From Arthrobacter sp. SW1 (GTDB taxonomy: Bacteria > Actinomycetota > Actinomycetes > Actinomycetales > Micrococcaceae), in NCBI RefSeq assembly GCF_001766675.1, contig NZ_MJLT01000005.1, positions 45,512 to 109,511 on the forward strand: DNA of 64,000 bases. Reading direction: 5' to 3'. This document shows positions 1 to 8,072 of this stretch, in pieces. A program made the position numbers and the translations under genes. A model generated the notes under the pieces. The model saw nothing but the letters and a program-made list of their open reading frames with translations, was not told the DNA's origin and searched no databases. How positions within the stretch are numbered: position 1 is the first letter of the stretch; every line of letters begins with the position of its first letter.

Positions 1-301
1 CAAGGACAGCAGCCGCCGCAATGGCGCCGAAGATGATGTCCACGTAGCGGAAGGCGCCATGGGAGAACACCGTTCCGCGGCGCACCATGGTGAGCAGGCG
101 CCAAACGCACACCGCGGAAACCTGGGCACACACGATCCCGAGGACCACCACCACAAGAAGCGCAATCCGCGGACCGTCCGGGGCGCCGGCCTCTTCCAGG
201 TCCGCCGAAAACAACGGCACCATCCAGACCTGGACGAACACCGAACCGGCCAGGACCATCGCGATCACGATCCGCAATGCCAGCGTCGTCAGTTTCCCCA
301 C
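1..301 (-). CDS. DUF2975 family membrane protein, 3' part outside window
   Basis: Only the first 100 codons are present; the gene runs off the left edge. The GTG start at 301 is preceded by a strong GGAGG. Three hydrophobic segments can be seen (about residues 8-31, 46-69 and from 88 on). The stretch RRGTVFSHGAFRYVD between the second and third is typical of DUF2975 membrane proteins. In the family these small proteins are usually followed by a YozG-like helix-turn-helix regulator, which would lie outside this window. The biochemical role of DUF2975 is unknown. Family assignment is fairly sure, function is not. Confidence 0.75.
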   Translation of the reverse strand, partial: MGKLTTLALRIVIAMVLAGSVFVQVWMVPLFSADLEEAGAPDGPRIALLVVVVLGIVCAQVSAVCVWRLLTMVRRGTVFSHGAFRYVDIIFGAIAAAAVL

Positions 302-332
302 GGGAGCCTCCTTTATCGAACGACAACACTAT

Positions 333-351
333 TCTATCGAAAAACGATAGA
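333..351. promoter_or_regulatory. TATCG/CGATA inverted repeat in the divergent promoter region
   Basis: TCTATCG (333-339) and CGATAGA (345-351) form a 7-bp inverted repeat around a 5-base spacer. Further TATCG/CGATAG cores lie at 314-318 and 376-381. It sits between the DUF2975 gene (minus) and the VanZ gene (plus). The multiple copies suggest an operator, perhaps of the HTH regulator that usually accompanies DUF2975. This is inference from position and repetition only. Confidence 0.35.
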
Positions 352-432
352 TCCAAAAGCCTGGACGACGCAAAGCGATAGGCTGGCCCTGTTTTGGGAC
401 GGGGACTCGGGAACGGAACTTGGGGGTAAATC

Positions 433-1533
433 GTGGGTGACTGGGTGTGGCCGGCATACGTGGGAATCATCGGCGGAGCGGCGCTGTTCGCGGCCTTCAT
501 GATCCCGATCGTCGCCATCCAGTACCGCATGTACGGCCGCTTCACCTGGCTCCGGTTCCTGGGCGCAGCCGGCCTGAGCGTGTACGGCGTAGCCCTGGTT
601 GCCTACACCCTGCTACCGCTGCCCGATCCCGAAACGCTCCGCTGCCCGCCCGGCGGCAGCACCTTCCAGTGGATCCCGTTCAACTTCATCGCTGACATCC
701 AGCGCGAAACGGCGGGCCTCGGCGTCGCCGGCACCTTGGCCAGCCGCGCCACCCTGCAGGTGGCCTTCAACGTCATCCTGTTCATCCCGTGGGGCGTGAT
801 CACGCGGCGGTACCTCTCATGGGGCGTCCCGGCGTCGGTCCTGTCCGGCGCGCTGGCTTCGCTGGCGATCGAAACCACCCAGCACACCGGCTTGTGGGGA
901 CTCTACGATTGCGCCTACCGCGTGGGCGACATGGACGACCTCATCACCAACACCCTGGGCGCCCTGATCGGCGCGGTCATCGCGCCCTACGTCCTCTGGT
1001 TCATGCCGCAGCGGAAGGAGCTTTTCGCCGCACGCAGGCAGGCCCGGCCGGTCACCGTCCTGCGGCGCTGGCTCGGCATGGTGATCGACTACGCGGCGTT
1101 GTCGATCATCGGCTTCGTCCTGGTGGTGCTGTACCGGACCGCCTTGCTCGCGCTGGGCGCCGAACTCCCCGCTACGGAGGACCCGTTCTCCCAGGTGTTA
1201 GCGGTAGTGGTTCCGGGCATCCTCGTGTTCTACCTGCCGGCCTTCTCCGGCAGCGGCGCTTCCCTCGGCCAGCGCGCCGTCTGGCTGAAGCCGGCATGGG
1301 CGGGCAAGCCCCGCCGCCTCCTCCGGGCGAGCAGCACCGGCGGCCTGTACACCGTGCTGGCGTTCCTCGCGGCCGTACTGCCGCTACCGGCGCTGGATCT
1401 GCTGGCGTCGATGGTGCTGCTGGCGGCCTTCGTGGCCGTGCCGCTCAGCGGGAAGCGCGGCTTGTCCGGACTGCTGAGCGGCGCACGCATGGTGGATGCG
1501 CGGACGACGGCGGACGTGCCTAGTGTCCTGTGA
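433..1533 (+). CDS. VanZ-like / RDD domain fusion membrane protein
   Basis: A 366-residue integral membrane protein with a GTG start. The first ~200 residues look VanZ-like: an N-terminal helix pair, the polar stretch WIPFNFIADI, then helices with the conserved IETTQ and DMDDLITNTLGALIGA motifs. After a basic linker (about residues 198-212) the C-terminal ~150 residues resemble an RDD domain, with MVIDYAALSIIGF and the GASLGQRAVWLK stretch. VanZ proteins are linked to low-level teicoplanin tolerance in some Gram-positives, but most family members have no known role. It stands alone, and its 3' end overlaps the converging HAD gene by a few bases. Confidence 0.8.
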   Translation: MGDWVWPAYVGIIGGAALFAAFMIPIVAIQYRMYGRFTWLRFLGAAGLSVYGVALVAYTLLPLPDPETLRCPPGGSTFQWIPFNFIADIQRETAGLGVAGTLASRATLQVAFNVILFIPWGVITRRYLSWGVPASVLSGALASLAIETTQHTGLWGLYDCAYRVGDMDDLITNTLGALIGAVIAPYVLWFMPQRKELFAARRQARPVTVLRRWLGMVIDYAALSIIGFVLVVLYRTALLALGAELPATEDPFSQVLAVVVPGILVFYLPAFSGSGASLGQRAVWLKPAWAGKPRRLLRASSTGGLYTVLAFLAAVLPLPALDLLASMVLLAAFVAVPLSGKRGLSGLLSGARMVDARTTADVPSVL

Positions 1534-2374
1534 GCCCGAGTTCCTCGAACACCGCCACCAGGCCCTCTTTCGCGGGCGGTGCCGCCGTGCGGTCGGCCAG
1601 TGCCAGCAGCTCGGGCGAAGCGCCCTCAATGGCGACCGCGACCCCGGCGAACGCGAGCATCTCGAGGTCGTTCTCGCCGTCGCCGACTGCGATGGTGTGC
1701 TCGCGCGGCATGCCTAGGTGCGCAATCACCGCGGCGACGCCGTCGGCCTTGCTGATGCCGCGCTGGTACAGCTCGCCGGTGTGGCGGCCTTCGTCCGCGA
1801 TGGAGTTCTCGACGACCGCGATCCCCTCGCCGATCTCGTCGACCAGCTGCCGCATGGGTGCTGCGGCGTCGAACACCGAGACCTTGGAGAACGGCACCTT
1901 CGCGAGGTCCGCGGAGTAGTTCAGGGCGCCGAGAATCGCGGACGATCCGGCATCGCGGCCGTCGGCCCGTTGGCTGAAGTGCTCCTCGATGATGGCGCAC
2001 AGGCGCTCCCGGGCGGAAGGCGGAGCATGGAGGGCTTCCTGTGCTTCCAACACGTACACGGCGTCATGGGCGTCGAGGGCAGCGACGGTCCGGACAGCGA
2101 GGTCCCCGGGGAAGCGCAGATCGAGCAGCACCTCGCCGTCCACCTCCGCATAGGCGCCGGCGCTGGCCACGAGCCCGTCAAAGCCGGCTCCGCGGATGGC
2201 ATTCGGGAGCATCGACACAGGGCGGCCCGTGCACAGGAACACCTTGTGGCCGGCGGCCCGGGCGGCCTGGACCGCACGCACATGGCCTTCCGGCACCACC
2301 CCGTAATCGGCGTAGGTTCCATCCACATCGAGGAAAACCGCGCGGACCGCGCCCTCCGGCACCCCGGCGCCCAC
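1520..2374 (-). CDS. HAD-superfamily (Cof-type) phosphatase
   Basis: A 284-residue HAD IIB hydrolase. Motif I is FLDVDGTYADYG near the N-terminus, with the nucleophile and acid/base aspartates two residues apart. Motif II is the FLCTGRP stretch. Motif IV is AVGDGENDLEMLAFAG near residue 240. The family dephosphorylates sugar phosphates or cofactor phosphates; the substrate cannot be read here. I chose the GTG at 2374, just after the glycerate kinase stop and behind AAGG, over a longer frame from 2413 that would overlap the upstream gene by 34 bases. The 3' end overlaps the converging VanZ gene by 14 bases. It is probably co-transcribed with the glycerate kinase. Confidence 0.85.
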   Translation of the reverse strand: MGAGVPEGAVRAVFLDVDGTYADYGVVPEGHVRAVQAARAAGHKVFLCTGRPVSMLPNAIRGAGFDGLVASAGAYAEVDGEVLLDLRFPGDLAVRTVAALDAHDAVYVLEAQEALHAPPSARERLCAIIEEHFSQRADGRDAGSSAILGALNYSADLAKVPFSKVSVFDAAAPMRQLVDEIGEGIAVVENSIADEGRHTGELYQRGISKADGVAAVIAHLGMPREHTIAVGDGENDLEMLAFAGVAVAIEGASPELLALADRTAAPPAKEGLVAVFEELGLTGH

Positions 2375-2379
2375 GTTCC

Positions 2380-3522
2380 TTACGCCCCTTCCAGCAACTG
2401 GCTCGTGGCCCACGCAAGGTATTTGGCAGCGTTGGCGACGGCGTCCGCGACGTCCGGTTCGCCGTCGTGCTTTTGCGCGATATCCAGCAGCTGGGCGGCC
2501 GCCTCAACGCCGTGTTCGGCGAGGTCCTCGGGCGTGACGGCGATCCGCCCGGCCACCATGAGCACGGGAATGCCGCGTTCCTTGGCGGCGTCGGCAAGTC
2601 CGATGGGCCCCTTGCCGCTGAGGGACTGGGAGTCGAGGGAACCTTCGCCCGTAATGACGAGGTCCGCGGTGGTCAGCTCGGATTCCAGGCCGGTGAGCCC
2701 GGCAACCAGCTCGAAGCCGCCTTCCAGCTGCGCCTCCGTGAAGGCCAGGAACGACGCCGGGAAGCCGCCGGCCGCGCCTGCGCCGGGGACGTTCACGTCC
2801 CGCCCGGTCGCTTCCCGCAGCACGGATGCCCAGTTGCGCAGGCCGGCGTCGAGCAGTTCCACGGCGTCGGCGTCGGCGCCCTTCTGCGGACCGAAAACGT
2901 GCGCGGCACCGTCGCCGCCGTACAGCGGATTACGGACGTCGACGGCGATCCGGAAGCGGGTCTTCGCCAGCCGCGGATCCAGCGCGGAGACGTCGAGGGC
3001 GACGACGTCAGCGAGCGAACCACCGCCGAGCGGGACGATGTTGCCCGCGGCGTCGAGCGGCTTCAGGCCGAGCGCGCGCAGGGCGCCGCTGCCGCCGTCG
3101 GTCATGGCCGAGCCGCCCAGGCCGAGCACGATCTCGGTGGCACCGGCGTCGAGGGCCGCTGCGATGAGCTGCCCGCAGCCGTAACTGTGGGCACGGAGGG
3201 AGTTTTCCGGCGTCGGCTCCATGCTGGCCAGGCCGGATGCCTGGGCGGTCTCGATGACGGCCGTGGCGCCACCGAAGGAGTTTTCACGGATGGCCCAGGC
3301 CGCGCCCACCGGCTTGAGGATGGGACCGGTGACCGCGGTGATCCGTTCCTCGTAGCCGGCGGCGACGGCGGCCTCAAGGGTTCCCTCGCCACCGTCGGCG
3401 ATGGGGAAACGGGTAACGACGGCGTCCGGGTAGACGCGAAGCGCCCCCTCGGCGATGGCGGCGGCGGCCTCGGTGGCGGTCAGGGAGCCTTTGAACTTGT
3501 CCGGGGCGATCAGAATGCGCAT
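2380..3522 (-). CDS. glxK: glycerate kinase (GK1 family)
   Basis: A 380-residue cytoplasmic kinase of the GarK/GlxK family, which phosphorylates D-glycerate to a phosphoglycerate (usually 2-phosphoglycerate). The N-terminus MRILIAPDKFKGSLTATEAA is the family signature. The glycine-rich LGLGGSAMTDGGSGALRALG stretch (about residues 138-158) and the C-terminal TGEGSLDSQSLSGKGPIG are also diagnostic. Length is usual for the family. ATG at 3522. It ends 5 bases before the HAD phosphatase start, so the two are probably one transcript. It would feed glycerate from glyoxylate or sugar-acid breakdown into glycolysis. No glyoxylate carboligase or tartronate reductase gene is next to it. Confidence 0.93.
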   Translation of the reverse strand: MRILIAPDKFKGSLTATEAAAAIAEGALRVYPDAVVTRFPIADGGEGTLEAAVAAGYEERITAVTGPILKPVGAAWAIRENSFGGATAVIETAQASGLASMEPTPENSLRAHSYGCGQLIAAALDAGATEIVLGLGGSAMTDGGSGALRALGLKPLDAAGNIVPLGGGSLADVVALDVSALDPRLAKTRFRIAVDVRNPLYGGDGAAHVFGPQKGADADAVELLDAGLRNWASVLREATGRDVNVPGAGAAGGFPASFLAFTEAQLEGGFELVAGLTGLESELTTADLVITGEGSLDSQSLSGKGPIGLADAAKERGIPVLMVAGRIAVTPEDLAEHGVEAAAQLLDIAQKHDGEPDVADAVANAAKYLAWATSQLLEGA

Positions 3523-3562
3523 GCGCCCATCCTGCCATCCGGGACCGACAGGATAAGCAGCG

Positions 3563-4124
3563 TTACGCGGAGGATGACGGCGGCGGCACCGGGCCCCCGA
3601 CCGCGAGCAGCGCCGTCAGGTACGCGCCGCCGAAATCGATGCGGGTGAGTTTCCTGAGCTTCCAGCCTTCGCGGTGGCCATCCCAATGCGCCTGGGGATC
3701 GATCCGTTGGAGCCAGACGCGTTCCGCGTCGACCTCCGGGGAGCCGATGTAACACTCATCCGGCCACTTCTGCTCAGTAAAAACCGAAACCAGCGTGTCC
3801 CGCTTGGCGGCGTCGCGGATGATCGTGCCGGGGCCGGAGAGATCGATCTCGTCCGCAACCCCGAGGGGAACCTCCTGGCCGATCGCCTCCAGCAGCCGGG
3901 CCGCGAAATGCCTGTCCTTGCGGACCTTCCTGACGTCCGTGGTGCGCAGTGCAGCCGTCCAGGTAGCCGCCCTCCATGGTGGTGGCCAGCAGCAGCCAGG
4001 ATTTCCCGACGGCGATGACGTACCCATGGATTCCATCGGTGCCTTTGAGGCGGCGTTCGACAATGACGTGCCGCTGCCGGGACATGGCCCGTTTGAGGAC
4101 GTGCTTGATCCTGCGTTGTTTCAC
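3563..4124 (-). pseudogene. hypothetical gene with a frameshift
   Basis: Two overlapping frames read as one interrupted gene. The first (GTG at 4124) gives MKQRRIKHVLKRAMSRQRH... through ATTMEGGYLDG. The second continues ALRTTDVRKVRKDRHFAARL to the stop at 3563. The switch lies near 3951-3960 (minus strand GGACGGCTGC); skipping one base, for example the T at 3953, rejoins the frames into about 187 residues. I do not recognise a family. The N-terminus is strongly basic and no membrane segment is seen. Either the gene is a recent pseudogene or the sequence has one extra base. Confidence 0.6.
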
Positions 4125-4163
4125 TTATTCCCCCAAGAACATCCGCACAAACGAACAGTTGCC

Positions 4164-6797
4164 TCAGTTTAGGACCGGGACGGGTTCCAGGACAGCCGCA
4201 GCACGGACCGCGGCACGCCGCCTGCCCAGCCAGCGTTCCACCAGGCCCAGGAACTGCATGGACACGGCCCAGTACGCCACGCCCGCCGCCAGTGAGGCCA
4301 GCAACGCAAGCAAGGGGCTGGTCCCGGCAAACAGAGGGAAGACCAGCCAGTGCGTCAGGTAGATGTACAGCGAAGCACTGGCCAGCAGGCCGAGCGGGCG
4401 GCGCAACACCACGGGCACCAGGAGCGTGGGCAGCCAGATCAGCATGAGCACTCCTGCGATCACCGTATTTTCACGGAACTGGTCGCCGAAGAAGTAGCCC
4501 GGAACGGTCAACACCACCAGCGCGGACATGAACAGGCGCTTCGGCAGCGTCTTGGCCCGCGCCACCAGCCAGCCGAACATGAACAGCCAGAACGTGGGCA
4601 TGGGGTGCGGAATCTGCGGGTCCACGATGTCGTAGCGGCTGATCAGCGCCAGCCCGGCGATCGCCAGCGGGAACGCGAACGGGAACCGCCGCTCCAGCTT
4701 GCCGACCCCGGGAACCGCGAGCAGCACGGCCAGCACGGCGAGCATGTACACGAGCACCTCGATGAACCAGAAGTGCCATTGGGTGGTCACTTCTTCCGGG
4801 CCGACGATCGAGTTGAGCAGGAAGATGTTCGCCACGGTGTAGTCGTCCGTCAGCAGGAACGCCACGCCGATGAACGCCACCGCCGGAATCACCAGCCGGC
4901 CCAGGCTGTGCAGCTGCCTCTTGAACCGTGCGAACCCGCGCCCGCTCAGCTGGAAGCGCGCGAAGTTGTACCCGGCCACGGCCATCAGGATGTGCGCCGC
5001 ACCCTCCCAGTGGAACAGCCCGATATGCGTGGACGCGATCAGGATGATCCCCACTGCGCGCAGCAGGATTCCGCTCTCCAGCGGTGCGAACAGGCGCTTG
5101 CCGAGCCGCTTGGCCGGGGCGAACCGTCGCGGCGTGGCCGGAGCCTTCCGCGGTACCAGGTCCCGTACCGGGGTGATGTGCCAGTCCGGCGGCAGGTAGC
5201 CGAGCGCCTTCTCCAGCCGGATGGACGCCGCCACGTAGGACAACGAGTCGCCGCCCAGGCTGACGAAAGTGTCGCCGTCCGCGATGTCGTCGCGTTCCAG
5301 CGCATCGGCGAAGATCGCGCGGGCGGAAGAACCCCCGACGGCGGGTCCTCCGACGCCGGCGACCCGGCCGCCGTCGTCCGCGCCGGCGTCGTGCGTGCCG
5401 TCCGGAGAAACGGCCCCCAGCGCGAGGACCGCCGGGTAATCCGTCTTCCCGGTGGCGAAGCGCGGGATCGCGGGGACGACGCGCATCTGGAGCGCGGCGC
5501 GCGGCAGGCCGAGGCCCTGCGTGACGATCTTGGCCAGGAGCGTGGTGTCGTGTTCGCCTTCGACGGCGACCACGAGCTTTTCGTCCGATCCCGCCGCGGC
5601 AGCGGTGACCCCGAGTTCGCCGAGCATGGTTTCCACCTGGCCGAGGTCGATCCGCAGGCCCACGATCTTCACGAAGCGGCTGCGCCGGCCGACCACCCGG
5701 TACAGGCCGTTGTCCTGGCGGCGGGCGAGGTCGCCGGTGCGGAGTTCCGTGATGGTCCGGCCGAGGGCCAGGTCCGCGGGGTCCTGCGCATACCCGAGCA
5801 TGACGTTGGGGCCCGTGTAAACCAGTTCGCCGTCTTCCAGCCCGTCCACCGCCTCGATCCGGAACGAGCCGCCCGGCACGGGAACACCGATGCTCGACGG
5901 GTTCTCCGCCGCGAGCGCGGGCGGCAGGTACGCCATGCGGGCGGTGGCTTCGGTCTGGCCGTACATGACGAACAGCTCCCAGCCGCGGCGCCGGCCGAGT
6001 TCCGCGTAGTGGCGCACCTTCTCCGGCGCGAGCCGCCCGCCGGCCTGCGTGATGTAGCGCAGCGCGGGCAGGTCCATGGATTCGAAGCCCACCCTCTCGA
6101 GGAGCTCGAAGGTATAGGGAACCGCGGCGAACGAGCTCACGCGGTGCCGGCGCATCAGCTCCCAGAAACAGGGGTCCACCACGGACAGCTCCGTGAGCAC
6201 CAGCGCGGCACCGCGGAGCAGGTAGCTGTTGATGACCGACAGGCCGTAGCAGTAGGACATCGGCAGCGTGGTGGCGGCGCGGTCATCCGCACTGATCCCC
6301 AGGTACGCGGCGATCGATTCGGCGTTGGCCTGGACGTTTTCCTGCGAGAGCCGTACCAGCTTGGGCGATCCGGTGGAGCCGGAAGTGCTCATCAGGAGGG
6401 CGAGCTCGGGGTGCAGTTCGTGGCGGCTGCCGGGGCGGCGCTCCTCAATCGCGGGGCCACTTCCGGCGGCGGCGCCCGAACCAGGACGGATGACGACGTC
6501 GGGATCGTAGGCCGCAAGCAGCGACTCCAGGGCGGCGGGTTTGTCCGCCGGGACCACCATCAGCGGATGGCCGCCGGAGAGCGCGGCGAGGTAGCCGACC
6601 AGGGAGTCGACGTCGTTCGCGGCCGCGAGCGCCACGAGGCGGCGGGTGGTGCCGAGACGGTCCGCGACGGCGGCAACGCGGCCTGCGAGTTCCGCATAGC
6701 TGATGGCGGTGTCACCGTCGATGACGGCGGCGCGGTTGCCGAAGCGGGCCAGGCCTGCGACAAAGGGGATCCGCGCGAGATCAAGGGGGATGGTCAC
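4164..6797 (-). CDS. adenylation - carrier - acyltransferase 3 fusion protein
   Basis: An 877-residue multidomain enzyme. Residues ~10-460 are an ANL/NRPS-type adenylation domain: STSGSTGSPK at 137-146, MYGQTEA at 278-284, TGDL at 354-357 and the catalytic lysine of GKTDY at 451. Residues ~490-550 are a carrier domain with GGDS (Ser518 for phosphopantetheine). Residues ~570-865 form a membrane domain of about nine or ten helices like acyltransferase 3 proteins. It probably activates a carboxylic acid, holds it as a thioester and hands it to the membrane acyltransferase for transfer to a lipid or glycan. The substrate is unknown. GTG start at 6797, 23 bases after the phosphodiesterase stop. 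A DtxR-like iron box and a TATAAAAT -10 lie immediately upstream. Confidence 0.85.
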   Translation of the reverse strand: MTIPLDLARIPFVAGLARFGNRAAVIDGDTAISYAELAGRVAAVADRLGTTRRLVALAAANDVDSLVGYLAALSGGHPLMVVPADKPAALESLLAAYDPDVVIRPGSGAAAGSGPAIEERRPGSRHELHPELALLMSTSGSTGSPKLVRLSQENVQANAESIAAYLGISADDRAATTLPMSYCYGLSVINSYLLRGAALVLTELSVVDPCFWELMRRHRVSSFAAVPYTFELLERVGFESMDLPALRYITQAGGRLAPEKVRHYAELGRRRGWELFVMYGQTEATARMAYLPPALAAENPSSIGVPVPGGSFRIEAVDGLEDGELVYTGPNVMLGYAQDPADLALGRTITELRTGDLARRQDNGLYRVVGRRSRFVKIVGLRIDLGQVETMLGELGVTAAAAGSDEKLVVAVEGEHDTTLLAKIVTQGLGLPRAALQMRVVPAIPRFATGKTDYPAVLALGAVSPDGTHDAGADDGGRVAGVGGPAVGGSSARAIFADALERDDIADGDTFVSLGGDSLSYVAASIRLEKALGYLPPDWHITPVRDLVPRKAPATPRRFAPAKRLGKRLFAPLESGILLRAVGIILIASTHIGLFHWEGAAHILMAVAGYNFARFQLSGRGFARFKRQLHSLGRLVIPAVAFIGVAFLLTDDYTVANIFLLNSIVGPEEVTTQWHFWFIEVLVYMLAVLAVLLAVPGVGKLERRFPFAFPLAIAGLALISRYDIVDPQIPHPMPTFWLFMFGWLVARAKTLPKRLFMSALVVLTVPGYFFGDQFRENTVIAGVLMLIWLPTLLVPVVLRRPLGLLASASLYIYLTHWLVFPLFAGTSPLLALLASLAAGVAYWAVSMQFLGLVERWLGRRRAAVRAAAVLEPVPVLN

Positions 6798-6809
6798 CCG
6801 GCCAATTTT

Positions 6810-6828
6810 ATAGGTAAGGCTTAGCTAA
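6810..6828 (-). promoter_or_regulatory. DtxR/IdeR-like iron box
   Basis: On the plus strand the site reads ATAGGTAAGGCTTAGCTAA. It matches the 19-bp DtxR/IdeR consensus TTAGGTTAGGCTAACCTAA at 15 positions and is itself an imperfect palindrome. On the minus strand it abuts a TATAAAAT -10-like sequence about 10 bases before the GTG start at 6797, the usual place for iron-dependent repression. It overlaps the stop codon of the phosphodiesterase gene, so it would give the adenylation/acyltransferase gene its own promoter. Functional assignment is inferred. Confidence 0.5.
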
Positions 6829-7678
6829 CTTCATTTGGGTTTCGCTCTTGGTCGTCCCGCGGATCACTGGCGTCACTCGGCCACCACTGGCCACGCTTTT
6901 CCAAGACTTTCCGCAACAGATCGGCCCGGTCCGTGACGATTCCGTCCACGCCAAGCTCGAACATTTCATGCATCTCCGCCGGATCGTTCACCGTCCAGAC
7001 GTGCACCTGCAGCCCGTGGCGCCGGGCGCGCGCCAGGAACCCGGGCGTCACCAGCCGCAGCGGTCCGTAACGGACGGGCACCTGGAGGGCGTCGACGTCG
7101 TGCATCACGCGGGCAAGCCAGCCCGCCGGCAGTAGCGGGCCGAGCAGCGCGAACGCTGCCGTGCAGGCGATCCCCGCGGACGACGCCGGGCGGCGGCTGA
7201 GGCTGTTGAGCACGGCCCGGCGGCGGCTGTCCGAAAAGCTCGTGATGAGGACGCGGTCATGGGCGCCGCAGCGTTCGATCACGGCGGCCAGCGGAGCGAT
7301 GGTGTTCGAATCCTTGACGTCGATATTCAGCCGGGCATCCGGAAAACCGTGCAGGATGTCCTCGAGCAGCGGGATGGGCTCGAGGCCGCCGATCCTCGCG
7401 CGGGAGATTTCGGCGGCGGGCAGTTCGCTGATGCGGCCGCGGCGGTCGGTGACACGGTCCAGGGTGTCGTCGTGGAAGAGGAAAACGGTGCCGTCCCGGC
7501 TGGCGCGGGCGTCCGTCTCCAGGTGCGTGATGCCGAGTTCGACGGCGGCGCGGAAGGCTGCCGCGGAATTCTCCAGCCCCTCCAGGGAAAAGCCGCGGTG
7601 GGCCAGCGCGAGGGGCCGGCTGCTGCCGTCGGCATTGAGGCCGTTGGGATGCAGGAAGTAGGGCAGGATCCGGCTCAC
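6821..7678 (-). CDS. glycerophosphodiester phosphodiesterase
   Basis: A 285-residue GDPD-family enzyme that hydrolyses glycerophosphodiesters to an alcohol and glycerol 3-phosphate. The fingerprint is present: AHRGFSLEGLENSAAAF, then ETDARASRDGTVFLFHDDTLDRVT, and DVHVWTVND-type residues (HVWTVNDPAEM) in the C-terminal half with GVDGIVTDRADL. There is no signal peptide, so it is probably cytoplasmic (UgpQ-like). GTG start at 7678. It lies directly upstream of the adenylation/acyltransferase gene. Confidence 0.9.
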   Translation of the reverse strand: MSRILPYFLHPNGLNADGSSRPLALAHRGFSLEGLENSAAAFRAAVELGITHLETDARASRDGTVFLFHDDTLDRVTDRRGRISELPAAEISRARIGGLEPIPLLEDILHGFPDARLNIDVKDSNTIAPLAAVIERCGAHDRVLITSFSDSRRRAVLNSLSRRPASSAGIACTAAFALLGPLLPAGWLARVMHDVDALQVPVRYGPLRLVTPGFLARARRHGLQVHVWTVNDPAEMHEMFELGVDGIVTDRADLLRKVLEKRGQWWPSDASDPRDDQERNPNEVS

Positions 7679-7711
7679 CCGGGTAGCGTAACGCGCCTCA
7701 GCCGCAATCCC

Positions 7712-7960
7712 TCAGCCCTCGTGGCGGACGATCTCCACGCCGTCGCCGCAGTGCACCAGCGTGCGGCCGCGGCCGCCGTCGAGGTTGATCCACACCATGC
7801 TGTGGTCGCCGGAGACCGCGTCCACCAGGCCCCGGTTCTCATAACCCGGGGCAAGCTTCACGCTGACGCGGTCGCCCTGGCGCAGTTGCTTCCAATGCTC
7901 GGCCGGCTCGGCGCGGCGAATGGGCGCGTCGTAGAAGCCGTTCGTCTTACGCTTGGCCAT
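7712..7960 (-). CDS. small hypothetical protein, SH3-like fold likely
   Basis: An 82-residue protein with a clear ribosome site (AGGGGGA, 4 bases before the ATG). The N-terminus is basic (MAKRKTNGF). The rest alternates short beta-like stretches: GDRVSVKLAPGYENRGLVDAV, SMVWINLDGGRGRTLVHCGDG and VEIV. This resembles SH3-like or KOW-type barrels but cannot be assigned by eye. It lies between proC and the phosphodiesterase on the same strand, with about 110 bases on the proC side that hold a repeated GCTTAATTGCG (about 8050 and 8071). Confidence 0.65.
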   Translation of the reverse strand: MAKRKTNGFYDAPIRRAEPAEHWKQLRQGDRVSVKLAPGYENRGLVDAVSGDHSMVWINLDGGRGRTLVHCGDGVEIVRHEG

Positions 7961-8072
7961 GGGGTCCCCCTGAAGTGAGCTCTCGTTTATGGCGCCAGCC
8001 TACGGCGCGAAGTTGAACGGCAGTTGGATTCAAGATGTGAGTTTGCACTGAGCTTAATTGCGGTTAATCGGC

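Noticed and set aside
4350..6824. An 824-codon open frame on the plus strand
   Set aside because: It lies antisense to the adenylation/acyltransferase gene, is rich in Arg/His/Gln as expected for a shadow frame in high-GC DNA, and has no domain.
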